In this document: one piece after another, positions 11,881 to 23,600 of the stretch
Numbering within the stretch: position 1 is the stretch's first letter
Layout: every line of letters begins with the position of its first letter
From: Poronia punctata
Taxonomy: Eukaryota; Ascomycota; Sordariomycetes; Xylariales; Xylariaceae
NCBI GenBank assembly: GCA_022579005.1
Contig: MU401628.1
Span: 47,933 to 81,961 of the forward strand
DNA length: 34,029 bases
Direction: 5' to 3'
Made by a program: the position numbers and the translations under genes
The notes under the pieces: model-generated
What the model was told of the DNA's origin: nothing
Database searches by the model: none
Seen by the model: only the letters and a program-made list of their open reading frames with translations

Positions 11881-12116
11881 GGGGGGGGGGGGGGGGGGGG
11901 GGGGGGGGGGCGCGGGGGGCCCAGCCGGCGAGCCGAGCGAGGGGGCGCCTACGAAGGGATGGGTGGTGACACAGTAGGAAAGAAGATACTGAGNNNNNNN
12001 NNNTTTTTATTTTCTTATTTTTTTTATCCTTATTTTTATTTCCCTTACCAATCAATCTTATAAAAACAAAAAAAAAAAACTCAACATCACACCCCCCCCC
12101 CCCCCCCCCCCCCCCC
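11881..12116. other. Assembly gap (10 N) bounded by poly-G and poly-C
   Basis: Thirty G (11881-11910) precede a GC-rich stretch. A 10-N gap (11994-12003) follows, then A/T-rich low-complexity sequence and 25 C (12092-12116). The arrangement, G-run on one side and C-run on the other, mirrors that at 1-97 and suggests read-end homopolymer artefacts around a scaffold join. The true distance and sequence between the sugar porter and the next gene are therefore unknown. Confidence 0.8.
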
Positions 12117-12129
12117 TATTCAAATTCAC

Positions 12130-15100
12130 ATGAAATTATGTAGAAAGGGCGGATTCATGATTTCACCACTTGTTGCTTCGAGAAAGATCAGAGCGAGGAT
12201 CAATAACCCTACCCCTTCCATTCGGATTCGGATTCGGCAAAAGACAGAAAATAATACAAAACAACAACAACAACAACAACAGAGTTTATCACCGCCACAG
12301 ATTGGAACGGCATATACCGGAATCGCAACCAAAATGGAGGACGTGATAGAAACAGGGCCAGGAACCGGAACAGGAACTAGTCTTCTTGCCGAGAGTATTT
12401 CCAGCAATGACTCCATCAGGAGTATCGAAGAGGGAGGAGGGGTAAAAATGCGACCAAAAATCCCATTCAGCAAAAGAGTCAACCCCTTTCTCGACTCCAA
12501 AGACCAAGAATTTCTCGACATGGAAGCCTATTTCTTTTCTCTCCTACGATCGTCAGAGTCGAGTGTCCGGGAAATCCTCGAGGCGCACTTTGATGATCAC
12601 GAAATCGACATCATCACGCCCGGACCTCCTTGGACTGCGAAATGGCAGTTTGATAATGCTAGTCGTTATTATAAGAACCTGGAAGAAGGGCGGTTCAAGG
12701 GACACACTGCCTCTTTGCCTTTCAAGATGGCTTGTTTGTATTTCGGATTTCCGGTCGAGCCTATACGTTCGGAAGCTTTGTCGGCGCCTTTTCCGACGGA
12801 TCTGGGACTTTTTGAACGTGAAGAGATATCTCCAGTTGGAAATCCTCTATCATTTCTGGAAAATCCCAAGGAAGGTGAGAGAAAGATCCGATATTTTACA
12901 ATTTTTCTTTCCTTGATATATCTAGATTTTGATCTAACAATAATACTACAGTTGTGCTTGGAGGCGACATCCTCGGTTTGCGTGGTGGTGGCGGCGGCGG
13001 CGACGACGATGACGACGCCGTAGAAGATATCCCTGCAGAGGGCTATGGCATGGATGTTGATTGGGACGACCTATCCCAGTATCCCGATGCAGGGAATACA
13101 ATCCGTATCTTCAGTTGGCAAGGTGCAATGAATGCGTCGCTTCATCATGTCGATTTTGTGTCCCAGGTTGACAGACTCACCAGTAACTGGGAGCATAAAG
13201 ACGGGGATATATGCCTCGAGATATGGCAGCGAGCCCCTAGGAAACTCGTCGACAGAGTCACGGGGAGGTTAAGACACAGTCGTTCGACTGGAGCTGGCGA
13301 CAGGGTCTGGGAGTTGGTGGAACAAACCTTTTCGGATTCGGGTTCGAGAAAGGAATATGTTTGTTTCGTCCACTTTGCTGACGAGCCACACCCACGCTCG
13401 TACGAGCCGTCGGTACAACAGGACCGCCATATTGTCCGCATCGAAGACGAAGAGAGTCAAGAGGTGGCATACATGAGAGTCCCAGCAGAGCTCACACTAC
13501 ATCACAAGCCTCACCAGTTCAGCATGGAGTACACGCAGGCAATGCGCTTGCTGGGAACCGCTGAAACCTCCCATGCCTGGGTCTTGTACCAGGACGAGGG
13601 AGAGCCGGCCGGGATTAGTTACACGCATCTTGATCCTCCCGGTGAAGTATTCGATCAAATATCTGCTGCGCAGACCAGCACGGACTCACCGCTGACCATC
13701 AAATTCACGCGGATGCCCGTCGACTCGTCTAGGGTCCCAGTCATAGTCCCCGGTCACCTCCAACCTTCCGAGGCGATTGAGCTTGAAAGAAGCGACTTTA
13801 CTAGGACTACTGACGGAGATGGGAACATGACAGGCCTTATGAAACTGTTTGATGCTATACGTTCTGTCAAGGGAGAGAATGTGATGGGATACGAGTGCAA
13901 CGGCCTCCAAATCTGGCTACCAGGCGAAGGCTTTAAATCCGACTCGACCTCTCCTTTTACCATTGTGGTTTCCACGGATGGTACCAACGACGCACAGTCA
14001 CTAAAAGACTGGAAAATCATTCTCGACACGGTTGAACGTCGATACAGAAAGGAAGCGTTTGGAATCGTGGCTCGGCCAGTCTTCAGGTCTTACCGACTAC
14101 ACAGCACTGGCCGTCACGGTGAGATGGAAGTGCAGATCAACCAGTGCGACCTTGTCCGTTTCAAGTCGTCGGTACGGGAAAGGTTATATGCAAACTACAA
14201 CCCGCGCGATCCCTCCCATGTTATTGTATTGGGACCCTCTACAGAAGGGCGACGCCAAGCCGAGTTCGTCATCCGTCAAGAGACGACCGAGGAGGAATGG
14301 CGCTGGATTTGCAGAAACGTCACCGAGCCCGATCTGACCGTGGCCTTCCGTGTGATGGATAATAACAAGTGGTGTAAGTAGATGGAACCCCCCCCTTCCT
14401 ACGGTACGGTAAGCGGTCGTCTAACAATGCGCAGCGATTCCGCATAACTCGTCATGGGGCCCACGAGAGGTCGCTAGACCGACGAAGCGGCTGCACCAAG
14501 CACCGACTGGAATGTTGGCCACAGGACTGAGTCGGCTAACAGGCGAAACCACGAAAGCGAAGGGTACCGCGGGAGGATCCGGATACCAAGCCCTTGATCA
14601 TGTGTTCAAAGACTCGGGCAACACGATGAACGAGGCAACCAGGGCGCGGATACTACGTGATCGCTCCTTCCACACACCTGCCTCCATCTTCACCAATCCC
14701 CTGAAGCCGGTGATGCCCCTCTACGGACCACCTCTCGAGCCCATTATCAAGACTGGCCCCGGGGTGCCGGGGGTCTCGATCGCTATGGTGACACCGACCG
14801 AGATGCTCAAGCTACAGCACGAGGTCCATTCTCTCCGCCTGCAACTGTTAGACAGAACCCGGGTATGTCCCTACGCAGATTGCGACCGCTACTTCACCTA
14901 TGCCGACGGGGATGGCCTTGATCGCCACGTGAGAGAGGATCACACAATTTTACGCTGCTTTCTCTGCAGGAAAGATGAGAATCTCTTGCCGTACTATAAT
15001 GCGGCCAAGATCCAAGAGCACTTTGTCCACGAACATGTCAACGACATACTGGAAGCGTATGGAGGGGCTGCGCCACCCATGTCAAGGGAAGGCGCTCAAC

Positions 15101-15732
15101 CTGAAAAACGCCACACAGATGAGCAGAGGCCCCTGGCCAAAGACAGGCAGACCCCGGCCGGAGGACAGACAGGGTTGAAGAGTACAGTTTCCGAAGTGGA
15201 TGACGCAGCGTCAATGACGTCAAGTGACTTCAGTGGCCAAGACTCGACGAAGCCCGCCCGGAACGACGCCCATTCTTCTCGAACGTCTAACAAGCGCAAA
15301 CGTAAGCGGTTGGGCGAACTAGACACCCGGTTTACCAAGGCCGGTGCCCCGGATGAGGATGAAGCATACGAGTACTCGGAGAGAAGCGCGGTGTCGGACC
15401 CGTTGGAGAATATCGAACCTGTTGGGGCGCCTGCGCCCAAGAAGAAGCGTTCTATCACTCCCAGTAAGGACACCAACACCGTCGACGAGCCGTCACTATT
15501 CACACCGCCCGGTGCGAGCGTCGCAAGTGCGAACGACGTTGATAGGCCTGCTGCCAAGCCTGCGGCCCCTTCCGCCGATCTGAAACCGGCAAACAAAAGC
15601 AAGGTGAAGGCGATTCGAACGCGCGAGGCTACACCCTCGGACTCCGTGGACGCGGTCGCTGCTAGTACGACGGTGACCCGGACCGGACGTAGGATCCGTC
15701 CGACACGTGCCGCCAGAGAAGCTGTGAGATGA
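12130..15732 (+). CDS. Unrecognised nuclear protein with two C2H2-like zinc fingers
   Basis: Exons are 12130-12874, 12952-14373 and 14435-15732. Both introns are GT-AG (77 and 61 nt) with CTAAC branch points and keep frame, giving 1154 residues. A second start at 12334 (AACCAAAATGG context) would give 1086 residues and is perhaps better, because 12130-12333 reads like a 5' UTR ((CAA)6, A-rich, GATTCG repeats). I do not recognise the N-terminal 850 residues; just after the first intron they contain a Gly6-Asp5 stretch. About genomic 14866-15035 are two finger-like modules: C-x4-C-x14-H-x4-H (CPYADC...HVREDH) and C-x2-C-x17-H-x3-H (CFLC...HFVHEH). The tail is Ser/Pro-rich and charged, with nuclear-localisation-like SNKRKRKRLGE and APKKKRSITP. 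This points to a nuclear, possibly DNA- or chromatin-binding role, but no function is assigned. It converges with cet1. Confidence 0.85.
12262..12282 (+). repeat. (CAA)6CAG microsatellite
   Basis: Six CAA units and a CAG encode seven glutamines if the upstream ATG (12130) is used. CAA-rich unstructured leaders are common in fungal 5' UTRs, so this tract supports starting translation at 12334 instead. Confidence 0.7.
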
Positions 15733-16263
15733 GCCGGAACCTTTGTACTGGCGTAGACCCCTATTGCCTCTCTTGTGTTGAAGTTTAGAGACAGAAACAG
15801 AAACAGAGATAGGGCAGAAGAAAAGGGCATCGGCTAGGGAGCAAAAGCCGAGATGACGTACAGAATAGCAACTAGGATTATCTTTTATATATTCTCAATA
15901 GCGGATTAGAAAAAGAAAACAAAACCAGAACCGCGATTTCCTCTTACACGCTGCTCCCCAATTAACTCTAGTCGCCCACGGGTATCTGTCTGTTTAGTGG
16001 GAGATGAGGCTGTTGTAGTGGCATCTTCTCGTCTCCCCGGACGTGAATCTTTCGTGCCTTTTGAACCACCCTATCCACAAACTCTTGCTCTTTCTTTTCT
16101 TCATCCGAGTTACGCCTCTTCGCCAGAAACCCTCATTTTCCCTTAGCCGACCCTAGTATCCTCTAGACCCTGGGAAGCCTTGTGCTTAGGATTGCTGGAA
16201 CCAGCCGAGTTTGGCCAAGAGGCTAGGTACCCCGTGCCTGTTCAATATAGACCACCTGGTCCC
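15733..16263. other. Convergent intergenic region, no gene seen
   Basis: This 531-base stretch separates the stop codons of the zinc-finger gene (+) and cet1 (-). It contains an A-rich stretch with TTTATATATT (15885-15920) that could serve 3'-end formation for the plus-strand gene. The open frame beginning at 16180 runs into cet1 antisense and is not coding-like. Confidence 0.6.
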
Positions 16264-18987
16264 CTAGTGAGGTGGACACCGCCGGGCCAAGACACGCACG
16301 TTGTCGAGCAGCCCATCAACCAGGTCTGCATATCGGTTTGGCTCATTGCTCATGAGCAATTTACCATGCTGGTATAATATGTCCCCATCCAACTCGATTT
16401 CTAACTCGTGTGACTTGCTAGGCGGCCCGGGCTGGCCTTGCGGCCCGACTGTCGGCTGGGTGACTTGGGTCAAATCGACCTGATAGAAGCCCTGCTTGTA
16501 ACTAAGCCTGTCCTTGTTACGATCCGGCTGTCTATCTTTATTTGGTATCTGGTTCTGTTCAATCTCCTGCGGCGGGCCGTCCCATTTCCACTCTATATTG
16601 ACGCTGATGCGGCAGTCTAGAGGCATGTGAGCCAGGTGTATGTGTAAGTCGGCAACTCGCGCTTTAACAATGCTTGCGAGGACGTTGCCCGTCTTTTGAT
16701 CGTAGGTCGTCCGCACTTTCAGCGGCGCGTTCGGTTTGAGTAAGTGGGCAACCGCTGGCGGCAGTCGGTGGCGTAGCTCGGCCGGTAACTCGAAAAATCG
16801 GTCAATTTCGCGGCGGTGGACGTATTCTATCGGCACACGCGAGCCGGCCGCAGGATTCCGATGAAATGAAGCCTTGACCTGCTCGTTTAGATAGCCGTTA
16901 AGTGCTCGATGTTGCATCTGCCATGTTCGACTCTCGTCAGTAACGTTGCCGTGCGTTGGGACTAAATGCTCATACGGCGATACAAAAGTCCGAATTGGGA
17001 TCTGTATATGACATACCTCGGTCATGGCGCTCCGGAAAGCTATCCTTGGCCCTTCTCCTACGATGCACTCCCCGGCCTGGATCCCCGAATCGAAACGTTC
17101 GTTCGTGCTCCTGTCGACAATCGTGCCGAGTTTTGCCTCGATCTCCAACGTCGCGCCGCAAGCACTTAGCTCCGAAGCGCTAGGACCACGCAAGACATTG
17201 TATACGAAGTAGTCGGCAACGTGACGCGATATGACATCCAGAGGTTTGGAGCCCTCAATGGTGGGTTCCCAAGGAAACGGCTGCCCACCAAAGGTGGATT
17301 GATCTTTCGCTGCGACATGACTGGGTTCTTCCCTCGGAACCGTGGTCGATCGCGCCGTCTCTGGGGAGGTGTGGCGGGATGGGCGTTCTGCCTTGGTGGA
17401 AGAGCTGCGCTCATGTTGCGCGATATTGGCGGCGGCGACGGCTGTGGTGGTGCTAGCGCTTCTAGTTTGATGGTGTGTGTAGTTGCGGCTAGCGGTAAGC
17501 GTCCGCTTACGGGCGGACTGGGCCCAAGTCGGAGGGCTGCTATAATACGCATGCTTCTTTGCTGTTGGCATTGTTGACGACGAGGCAGATGTGCGTTGCG
17601 GAAGAATACCGTGGTTCCCATTGGTTTTGTTCGGTGGCGGTGGTGCTGGTCGCTTGTTCTCCACTTCCTCCGGTCGTAAATCTCGGTCATCGATTTTCCG
17701 CTTGGCAGGGGTCGGGTCCCGTTGGGAATCCATAATTGCTGCAGAGCCTGGCGGTGGCTGGGGCTGCAGACGTGCCTGAGGGTGGTAGATGTCGTGTTCG
17801 GACTGGCTGGTGGTGCTGGGCAGACTAGGTATGCGTGTTTTCGGTGAGACACTAATGCTTCTTTCACGTTCGCTCTGGGACTGTTGGGACTGAGATCTTC
17901 TTTGTGACGCACTGGTCACGTCGTACGCACTGTGTGCGCTACTCGACAATCGGGGTATAGATGCGGGTGGAGGAGGCGGCGGGGATGTTTTAAGCATCTG
18001 TTGGTAAGATGATGGAGCCGATGGCATACGTTGCTGATATGGACTTAGCGGATGTTGGTAGCTCATTGCTGGTGATTGCCGACGGTGCGTCATCGCTGGC
18101 GGACCTAAAGGCGTGGCAGGTTGCGGCGACTGATGCCTGAGATGTTGGTCAAGTTGAGTGCCGCCCTGGTGTGCCGAAACAGGGCTGCCTTGAGCGTATG
18201 GTGGATAGGGCGCTTGCTGGCTTTGTGCAGAGGTAGGAGTGGAAGCAGAGTGCATAGAGAGGGATCTCTGCTGTAGATACTGGTGACTTCCGCCAGGCGT
18301 CCCGACTGGTGGCGTTTGAGGTATTGGTTGTTGTTGTTGTTGTTGTGGATTTGGGGGATAGGAAGAAGGTCCTTGCAAAGGAGTCGCCCCGCCGCCAGGT
18401 GGTTGAGAGGGGTAGCCATCGCGCGGATAGTTTGGGGCACTGTACTGGTGACGTTGCCCCGGACTTGTAGGGGGTTGCTGGGTTGACGGGAACGGGTAAC
18501 CCGCGCTCCCGACGCTTGTCGAGGATGTCGGGGTATGCCGATACGGTGACGGCCCCGACAAACTTGCGCTGCCTGGCGATCGAATTTCTTGGGGAGCCAA
18601 CGGCTGAAGAGGAGGGACAGATGGTCGGCCGGCGTACGGACCACCTACTGAAGGATGATAACTTGTAGGCGAGCCATACACCGCGGGACCAGTGCCCGTG
18701 GACTGTGGGTTCTGATGTTGTTGTCCCGAAGGGGGGTATTCCCGTGGTTGGGACACAGGTGAGGCATGAGTCGAGTGGCTGTAGTCTCGGAATGAATGCG
18801 GCGGCGCAGGGCCTGTCTGGACGGGAGTGCCAGGCGTGCTTGGGGCCAAAGAGGTCGAGGTTGAGGTCGATATGGGTTGTGGTGGCACTGGCGGAGCACG
18901 AGCGGAACGGGTCGCGTTTGATCGATCACCACCAGCACCTCCGCCGGCACCTCCGCCGTCGGTGTTTAGCATAGCGCGCAAATCCAT
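16264..18987 (-). CDS. cet1: mRNA-capping enzyme beta subunit, RNA 5'-triphosphatase (Cet1 family)
   Basis: This is the metal-dependent RNA triphosphatase that removes the gamma-phosphate of nascent RNA polymerase II transcripts, the first step of cap formation in the nucleus. The open frame is 907 residues. Residues 1 to about 580 are Pro/Gln/Ser-rich and disordered-looking, as in other filamentous fungi. The C-terminal triphosphate-tunnel domain carries the three glutamate strands expected of the family: LEIEAKLG (614-621), RISVNIEWKWDG (around 793-804) and HELEIELDGD (860-869). The start MDLRAMLNTD is the first ATG and looks like the usual fungal N-terminus. A 99-base in-frame segment (16918-17016) has splice signals and interrupts the domain; if removed, the protein is 874 residues with exons 17017-18987 and 16264-16917. 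The gene is divergent from rpn2. Confidence 0.93.
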   Translation of the reverse strand: MDLRAMLNTDGGGAGGGAGGDRSNATRSARAPPVPPQPISTSTSTSLAPSTPGTPVQTGPAPPHSFRDYSHSTHASPVSQPREYPPSGQQHQNPQSTGTGPAVYGSPTSYHPSVGGPYAGRPSVPPLQPLAPQEIRSPGSASLSGPSPYRHTPTSSTSVGSAGYPFPSTQQPPTSPGQRHQYSAPNYPRDGYPSQPPGGGATPLQGPSSYPPNPQQQQQQPIPQTPPVGTPGGSHQYLQQRSLSMHSASTPTSAQSQQAPYPPYAQGSPVSAHQGGTQLDQHLRHQSPQPATPLGPPAMTHRRQSPAMSYQHPLSPYQQRMPSAPSSYQQMLKTSPPPPPPASIPRLSSSAHSAYDVTSASQRRSQSQQSQSERERSISVSPKTRIPSLPSTTSQSEHDIYHPQARLQPQPPPGSAAIMDSQRDPTPAKRKIDDRDLRPEEVENKRPAPPPPNKTNGNHGILPQRTSASSSTMPTAKKHAYYSSPPTWAQSARKRTLTASRNYTHHQTRSASTTTAVAAANIAQHERSSSTKAERPSRHTSPETARSTTVPREEPSHVAAKDQSTFGGQPFPWEPTIEGSKPLDVISRHVADYFVYNVLRGPSASELSACGATLEIEAKLGTIVDRSTNERFDSGIQAGECIVGEGPRIAFRSAMTEVCHIQIPIRTFVSPYEHLVPTHGNVTDESRTWQMQHRALNGYLNEQVKASFHRNPAAGSRVPIEYVHRREIDRFFELPAELRHRLPPAVAHLLKPNAPLKVRTTYDQKTGNVLASIVKARVADLHIHLAHMPLDCRISVNIEWKWDGPPQEIEQNQIPNKDRQPDRNKDRLSYKQGFYQVDLTQVTQPTVGPQGQPGPPSKSHELEIELDGDILYQHGKLLMSNEPNRYADLVDGLLDNVRVLARRCPPH
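16918..17016 (-). other. Probable in-frame intron of cet1
   Basis: Read on the minus strand, the segment starts GTATGT, has an ACTGAC branch-like sequence about 20 bases before its end, and ends GGCAG. It is exactly 33 codons with no stop, so a plain open-frame call hides it. Removing it joins IAFRSAMTE directly to MQHRALNGYLN, which restores a continuous helix-like segment. The 33 residues encoded by the segment look unrelated to the flanking domain. Its size and signals match the other introns in this window. Confidence 0.8.
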
Positions 18988-20665
18988 AGTCGCAGCAATG
19001 TCCTATCGCAAGACCTTTGCTTCCCAGGGCAGACAAACACTGTGATGACGCAGCGTTATCTTAGACGCGGACGGAACGCAAAATATGTTTTATTCTTTTG
19101 TACCCTTCTCTTCTGCCTCCACTGTGCCGATTGTCACTAGGCGCTCCTGTTGTCTGATTCCTCTGATAACAACGATCAAAATCCACACGTCGGACGCTCA
19201 CGCCGCTCGTCTGGTATCGTCCCGGCTATGTTCTGTGTCATAGACACATCTAGAGGCACTTTTCATTGCCTATATCCAATGGGACTCGGTAGGTAAAAGA
19301 CGATCAATGGTTGTTGACAGACTCTAATGTTGTATTCCGGGTTCTAGGCAAAACTGATCGAGGCGCTGTCAAGTCCGGGTCGCGCAAGGCAAGGAGGGAG
19401 AGAGGCAAAGATAATAGCTAGAGACCTAATTAATAGTTTATGGTTCTCTACTTAACAGATCAGGTTGTACGAGATAAAGAATAGCAAATGTGAATAGCAA
19501 GTCCTGTCTGGACGGTTGGTATCAAAATTAACAAATTGGTCCCTTATCAGAAAGGCGTATACAAAAATACGTGTAGGGAAAAAGTTATGGAGTTCTTGGT
19601 TTGATTCAGTTGGCAAATGCAGTACAGAGTCCCTCAAGTACACACTACGTGCACAAGAACAACCACCAGATTACACCAGCGTGGACATACACGTAGAACT
19701 CTGCAAGATATTGAGTACGATACGACTGGGACAAGTCAATGATCAGATATAGGTAGGTTCAGCAGTGTAATCAATCCCCTGGTGGTTGATCCTACTTCAG
19801 ATCGCGCAAGAACAGGACAAAGTGGGAATACTTCGGCAGCCCAAGGCCAAGACAACATCAAAATGTACGTGTACGTACTCGTAGATAGCCGTTGTTCTTG
19901 TTGTTCTGGTTGTTTGCAGCATGCTGCAGGCAGGTGGGCGCTGTTGAGGGATAGCGCGACGCACCTACACCTGCAGTGGATAGTACAAAAGACCCCAAAG
20001 TTCCATGCACGTATATGGCGACCTACGAGTAGGTAGGACCCCTACCTAACACACAATCTTTTTGACTACATGTAACATCTCTATATCATCCATATGGATG
20101 TTTGCGTTGCTGCCAAACAATGATACGGGATATTAAGGATTTACTGGTAGGATGGATAACGCCTCGAGAAAGGCAAATAAAACAATACAGGTAGGAGGAG
20201 TAGGTACCTAGACTACTTGCAGGAAGACAAAATACAAGGAGACTTGGGTGCCTAAATCAACAAACCACAGCAGCTCCCAGAATAAAATCCCCACATTATG
20301 TAACACATATCTGGATTACATAATGTATAGAGGTACAGACTAGGCATTGCCCTGACGTGGACATTGCAAGCTATTTCTCAACTGCTCAGTGCTTGGTATT
20401 ATAATACCTATACCAAAATCATATCAAACCTTTGACCATTCTCCTACTGCCGACACCTTGCGATAGGTGTTCAAGCATCAAATCTCGGACTATAGCATTA
20501 TTCTGAGCTGACAGGCTGACTAGCTTGGATTTCCACCCTTTTCTCTGTTTGCGAATGCAACAAGGCTAGGCGATTGAGTCACTTCTCTTTCCTTCGTCGA
20601 GGACCTCTGTCAATCATCTGTGCGACATCTCGATTCGTTCAAGGACCCGCGCATTTTCTTCCAAC
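18988..20665. other. Divergent promoter region between cet1 and rpn2, no gene seen
   Basis: This 1.7 kb region must hold the promoters of both housekeeping genes. A pyrimidine-rich stretch (20575-20660) immediately precedes the rpn2 ATG. The inner part (19600-20240) contains TACACGTA/TACGTGTA at 19688, 19568 and 19866, TACGAGTA-type words at 19876 and 20024, TACATGTA at 20067, and GTAG tracts. The yeast Rpn4/PACE element (GGTGGCAAA) was searched for by eye and not found. Confidence 0.6.
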
Positions 20666-23600
20666 ATGCCCAGTCTCGTGACTGCCACTGGCGTGCTGGC
20701 CCTCCTGGCTGATGAGGAGGTCGAGCTCAAGGTCTTCGCCCTGCAGACTCTCAACGAGGACATCGACACTGTCTGGTTCGAGGTCGCCCCCGCTGTAACT
20801 GACATGTATGAAGCCCAAGCCACTGATCTCTCACCCCCACTAGGGTTTTTGAAGGTCTCGTGTATTGTTATTACTGACGCTGCCATTGCTTCTCTCTAGT
20901 GAGGCGTTATACGAAGACGAATCGTTCCCCGAACGGAAGCTAGCCGCCCTCGTGTTGTCCAAAGTCTACTTCCATCTGCAGGCCTATGATGAGAGCATGT
21001 TCTTCGCACTGGCCGCTGGCGACCTTTTCAAGCTCGACAATCCGGGGGAGTTTGAGGAGACCATCATCTCCAAGTGTGTTGATCACTACATCGCTACAAA
21101 GAACGAATCCCATACCGTCCTGAGCCAGAACGATGGCGACGCCTCCCTGCCCGCTCTTGCCACTGCATTTGCTCGCGGTACTTCCAAGGGGAACCCATCC
21201 TCTCACCTATCGCCCACGACTCCGTTTTCCCAGTCCACACTCCCTAGCAAGTCCCTTCTCTCTCGCGCCTCGACCGAGAATACTATTCTGGACCCTTCGT
21301 TTGAGGCCCAGAAGAAGCAACATCGATCCTCCTCTATTGCTCTGACCACCGACGAGCTCCAAACCCGCCGTGCCATCGAGAGTGTTATCGAGCGCCTATT
21401 CGAGAGATGCATCCGGGAAGAAAAGTACCAGCAGGTCGTAGGCATCGCCATCGAAGCCAAGCGTCTCGATGTAGTCGCCAAGGTCATCGAGCGTGCTGAC
21501 GACGAATTCAAGAAAAACAAGGGAAAATCCGCCCAAGATGATGCCATGGGCCCTGCGGAACAGCTCATGGACTACTGCCTCGGTATCTGCATGGACGTAG
21601 TGCAGGAGCGCTCGTTCCGGGACGACATTTTGCAACTGATTCTTGGTATCTTGACCAGTGGTAGATCCAAGGACCCCGACTACTTCTCCATTGCCAAATG
21701 TATTGTATACCTGAACAAGAACGAGGAGGCATGCAAAATGATTCGCCACCTCGTCGATACCGAAACTACCGAAGCTACTGCGGTCGCTTACCAGTTCGCG
21801 TTCGATCTCTATGACAACGGCACACAAGAATTTCTGGGTAAGGTCATATCCGGCCTACCCAAAGGTGAGGCAGTGCCGGCGAATAAAGACAATGAACAAG
21901 GCAGCACCGAGCCAGAGAACGCGGCGCTGTTGTCCGACGTTGACCAGAGTAATATCAAAAGCGACGATGTCAGTGAGAAGCATGCCGAGGTTTACAAGAA
22001 CATCCGATCCATTCTCGATGGCACCAAAACCATCAAACTTAATCTCGAGTTCCTTTACCGTAACAACCATACGGATATAAGCATCTTGAATAAAGTCCGC
22101 GACAGCCTCGAGAGCCGGAACTCTATATTCCACACGGCTGTGACGTTCTGTAACGGGTTTATGAATCAGGGCACTACCAACGACAAGTTCTTCCGCGACA
22201 ACTTGGAATGGCTGGGCAAGGCTATGAACTGGTCCAAGTTCACTGCGACTGCCGCCCTCGGCGTCATACATCTCGGCAACCTCTCCCAATCTAAAAAACT
22301 ACTCGACCCATACTTGCCCCGAGGCGCAGGCGGCATAAGTGGCGGCTCCCCCTACTCGCAAGGCGGCGCTCTGTATGCATATGGTTTAATACACGCAAAC
22401 CACGGTGCCGGCGCGCTTGACTACCTTAGGGAGCGATTTACTGAAGCAGAAGAGGAGGTGATTCAACATGGCGGTGCACTGGGACTCGGCCTGGCTGGCA
22501 TGGCGAGCGGTAACGATGAGATCTTTAACAACCTGAGGACCGTCTTGTATGCAGACTCGGCTCTGAATGGGGAGGCCGTAGGCTTGTCGATGGGCTTGAT
22601 TATGCTTGGAACTGGAAACGTCAAGGCGCTGGAAGACATGGTTGCATACGCACACGAGACTTCTCACGAGAAGAGTGTACGGGGCCTAGCCCTGGGCATG
22701 GCGCTGATCATGTATGGACGGCAAGAGGGCGCGGATGTGTTGATTGATGGTCTTCTGAACGAGCCCGACCCTACATTGCGCTATGGTGGCATCATGACCG
22801 TTGCCATGGCCTACTGTGGAACGGGCAGCAACAAGGCCGTACGGAAACTTCTTCACGTGGCTGTCAGCGATGTTAACGATGATGTCCGTCGTATCGCCGT
22901 GATGAGCCTGGGCTTCATTCTGTTCCGCAAACCCGGAAGCGTCCCAAGGATGGTCGAGCTCCTCTCGGAATCGTACAACCCCCATGTCCGGTACGGATCA
23001 GCTATGGCGCTAGGTATATCGTGCGCAGGGACTGGCCTGGATGAGGCGATTGACTTGCTGGAGCCGATGATGAAGGATCCCACAGACTTTGTGCGCCAAG
23101 GAGCTCTCATTGCTCTCTCCATGATCATGATTCAGCAGAACGAGGCTATGAATCCCAAGGTGGCGTCCATTCGCAAAACTCTTAAGAAGGTAGTCGGGGA
23201 TAGACATGAAGACGCCATGACCAAGTTTGGTGCCGCGCTCGCACTCGGAATCATCGACGCTGGCGGGCGCAACTGCACCATCGGCCTCCAGACACAGACG
23301 GGCAATCTGAACATGGCGGGCATCGTCGGTATGGCCGTCTTTACGCAATACTGGTACTGGTTCCCCTTTACACATTTCCTGTCCTTGGCTTTCAGCCCGA
23401 CTTCTATCATCGGCCTGGACCATGACCTCGATATTCTCGATGTCAAATTCCATTGCGCCACGAAGCCTAGTCTTTTCGACTACCCTCCGGAACAGGAAGT
23501 CAAAGCTGAGGAAGGGCCGGCGTTGATTGCTACGGCTGTCCTGTCGACAACTGCCCAGGCCAAGCGTCGCGCGCAGAAGAAGGAGCGCGCCCAGCGCCGC

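Noticed and set aside
15096..15830. 244-codon minus-strand frame antisense to the zinc-finger gene
   Set aside because: It is a shadow of the GC-rich third exon, which has clear zinc-finger and nuclear-signal content on the plus strand.
18988..20665. PACE/Rpn4-type proteasome control element upstream of rpn2
   Set aside because: GGTGGCAAA or its complement was not found by eye.
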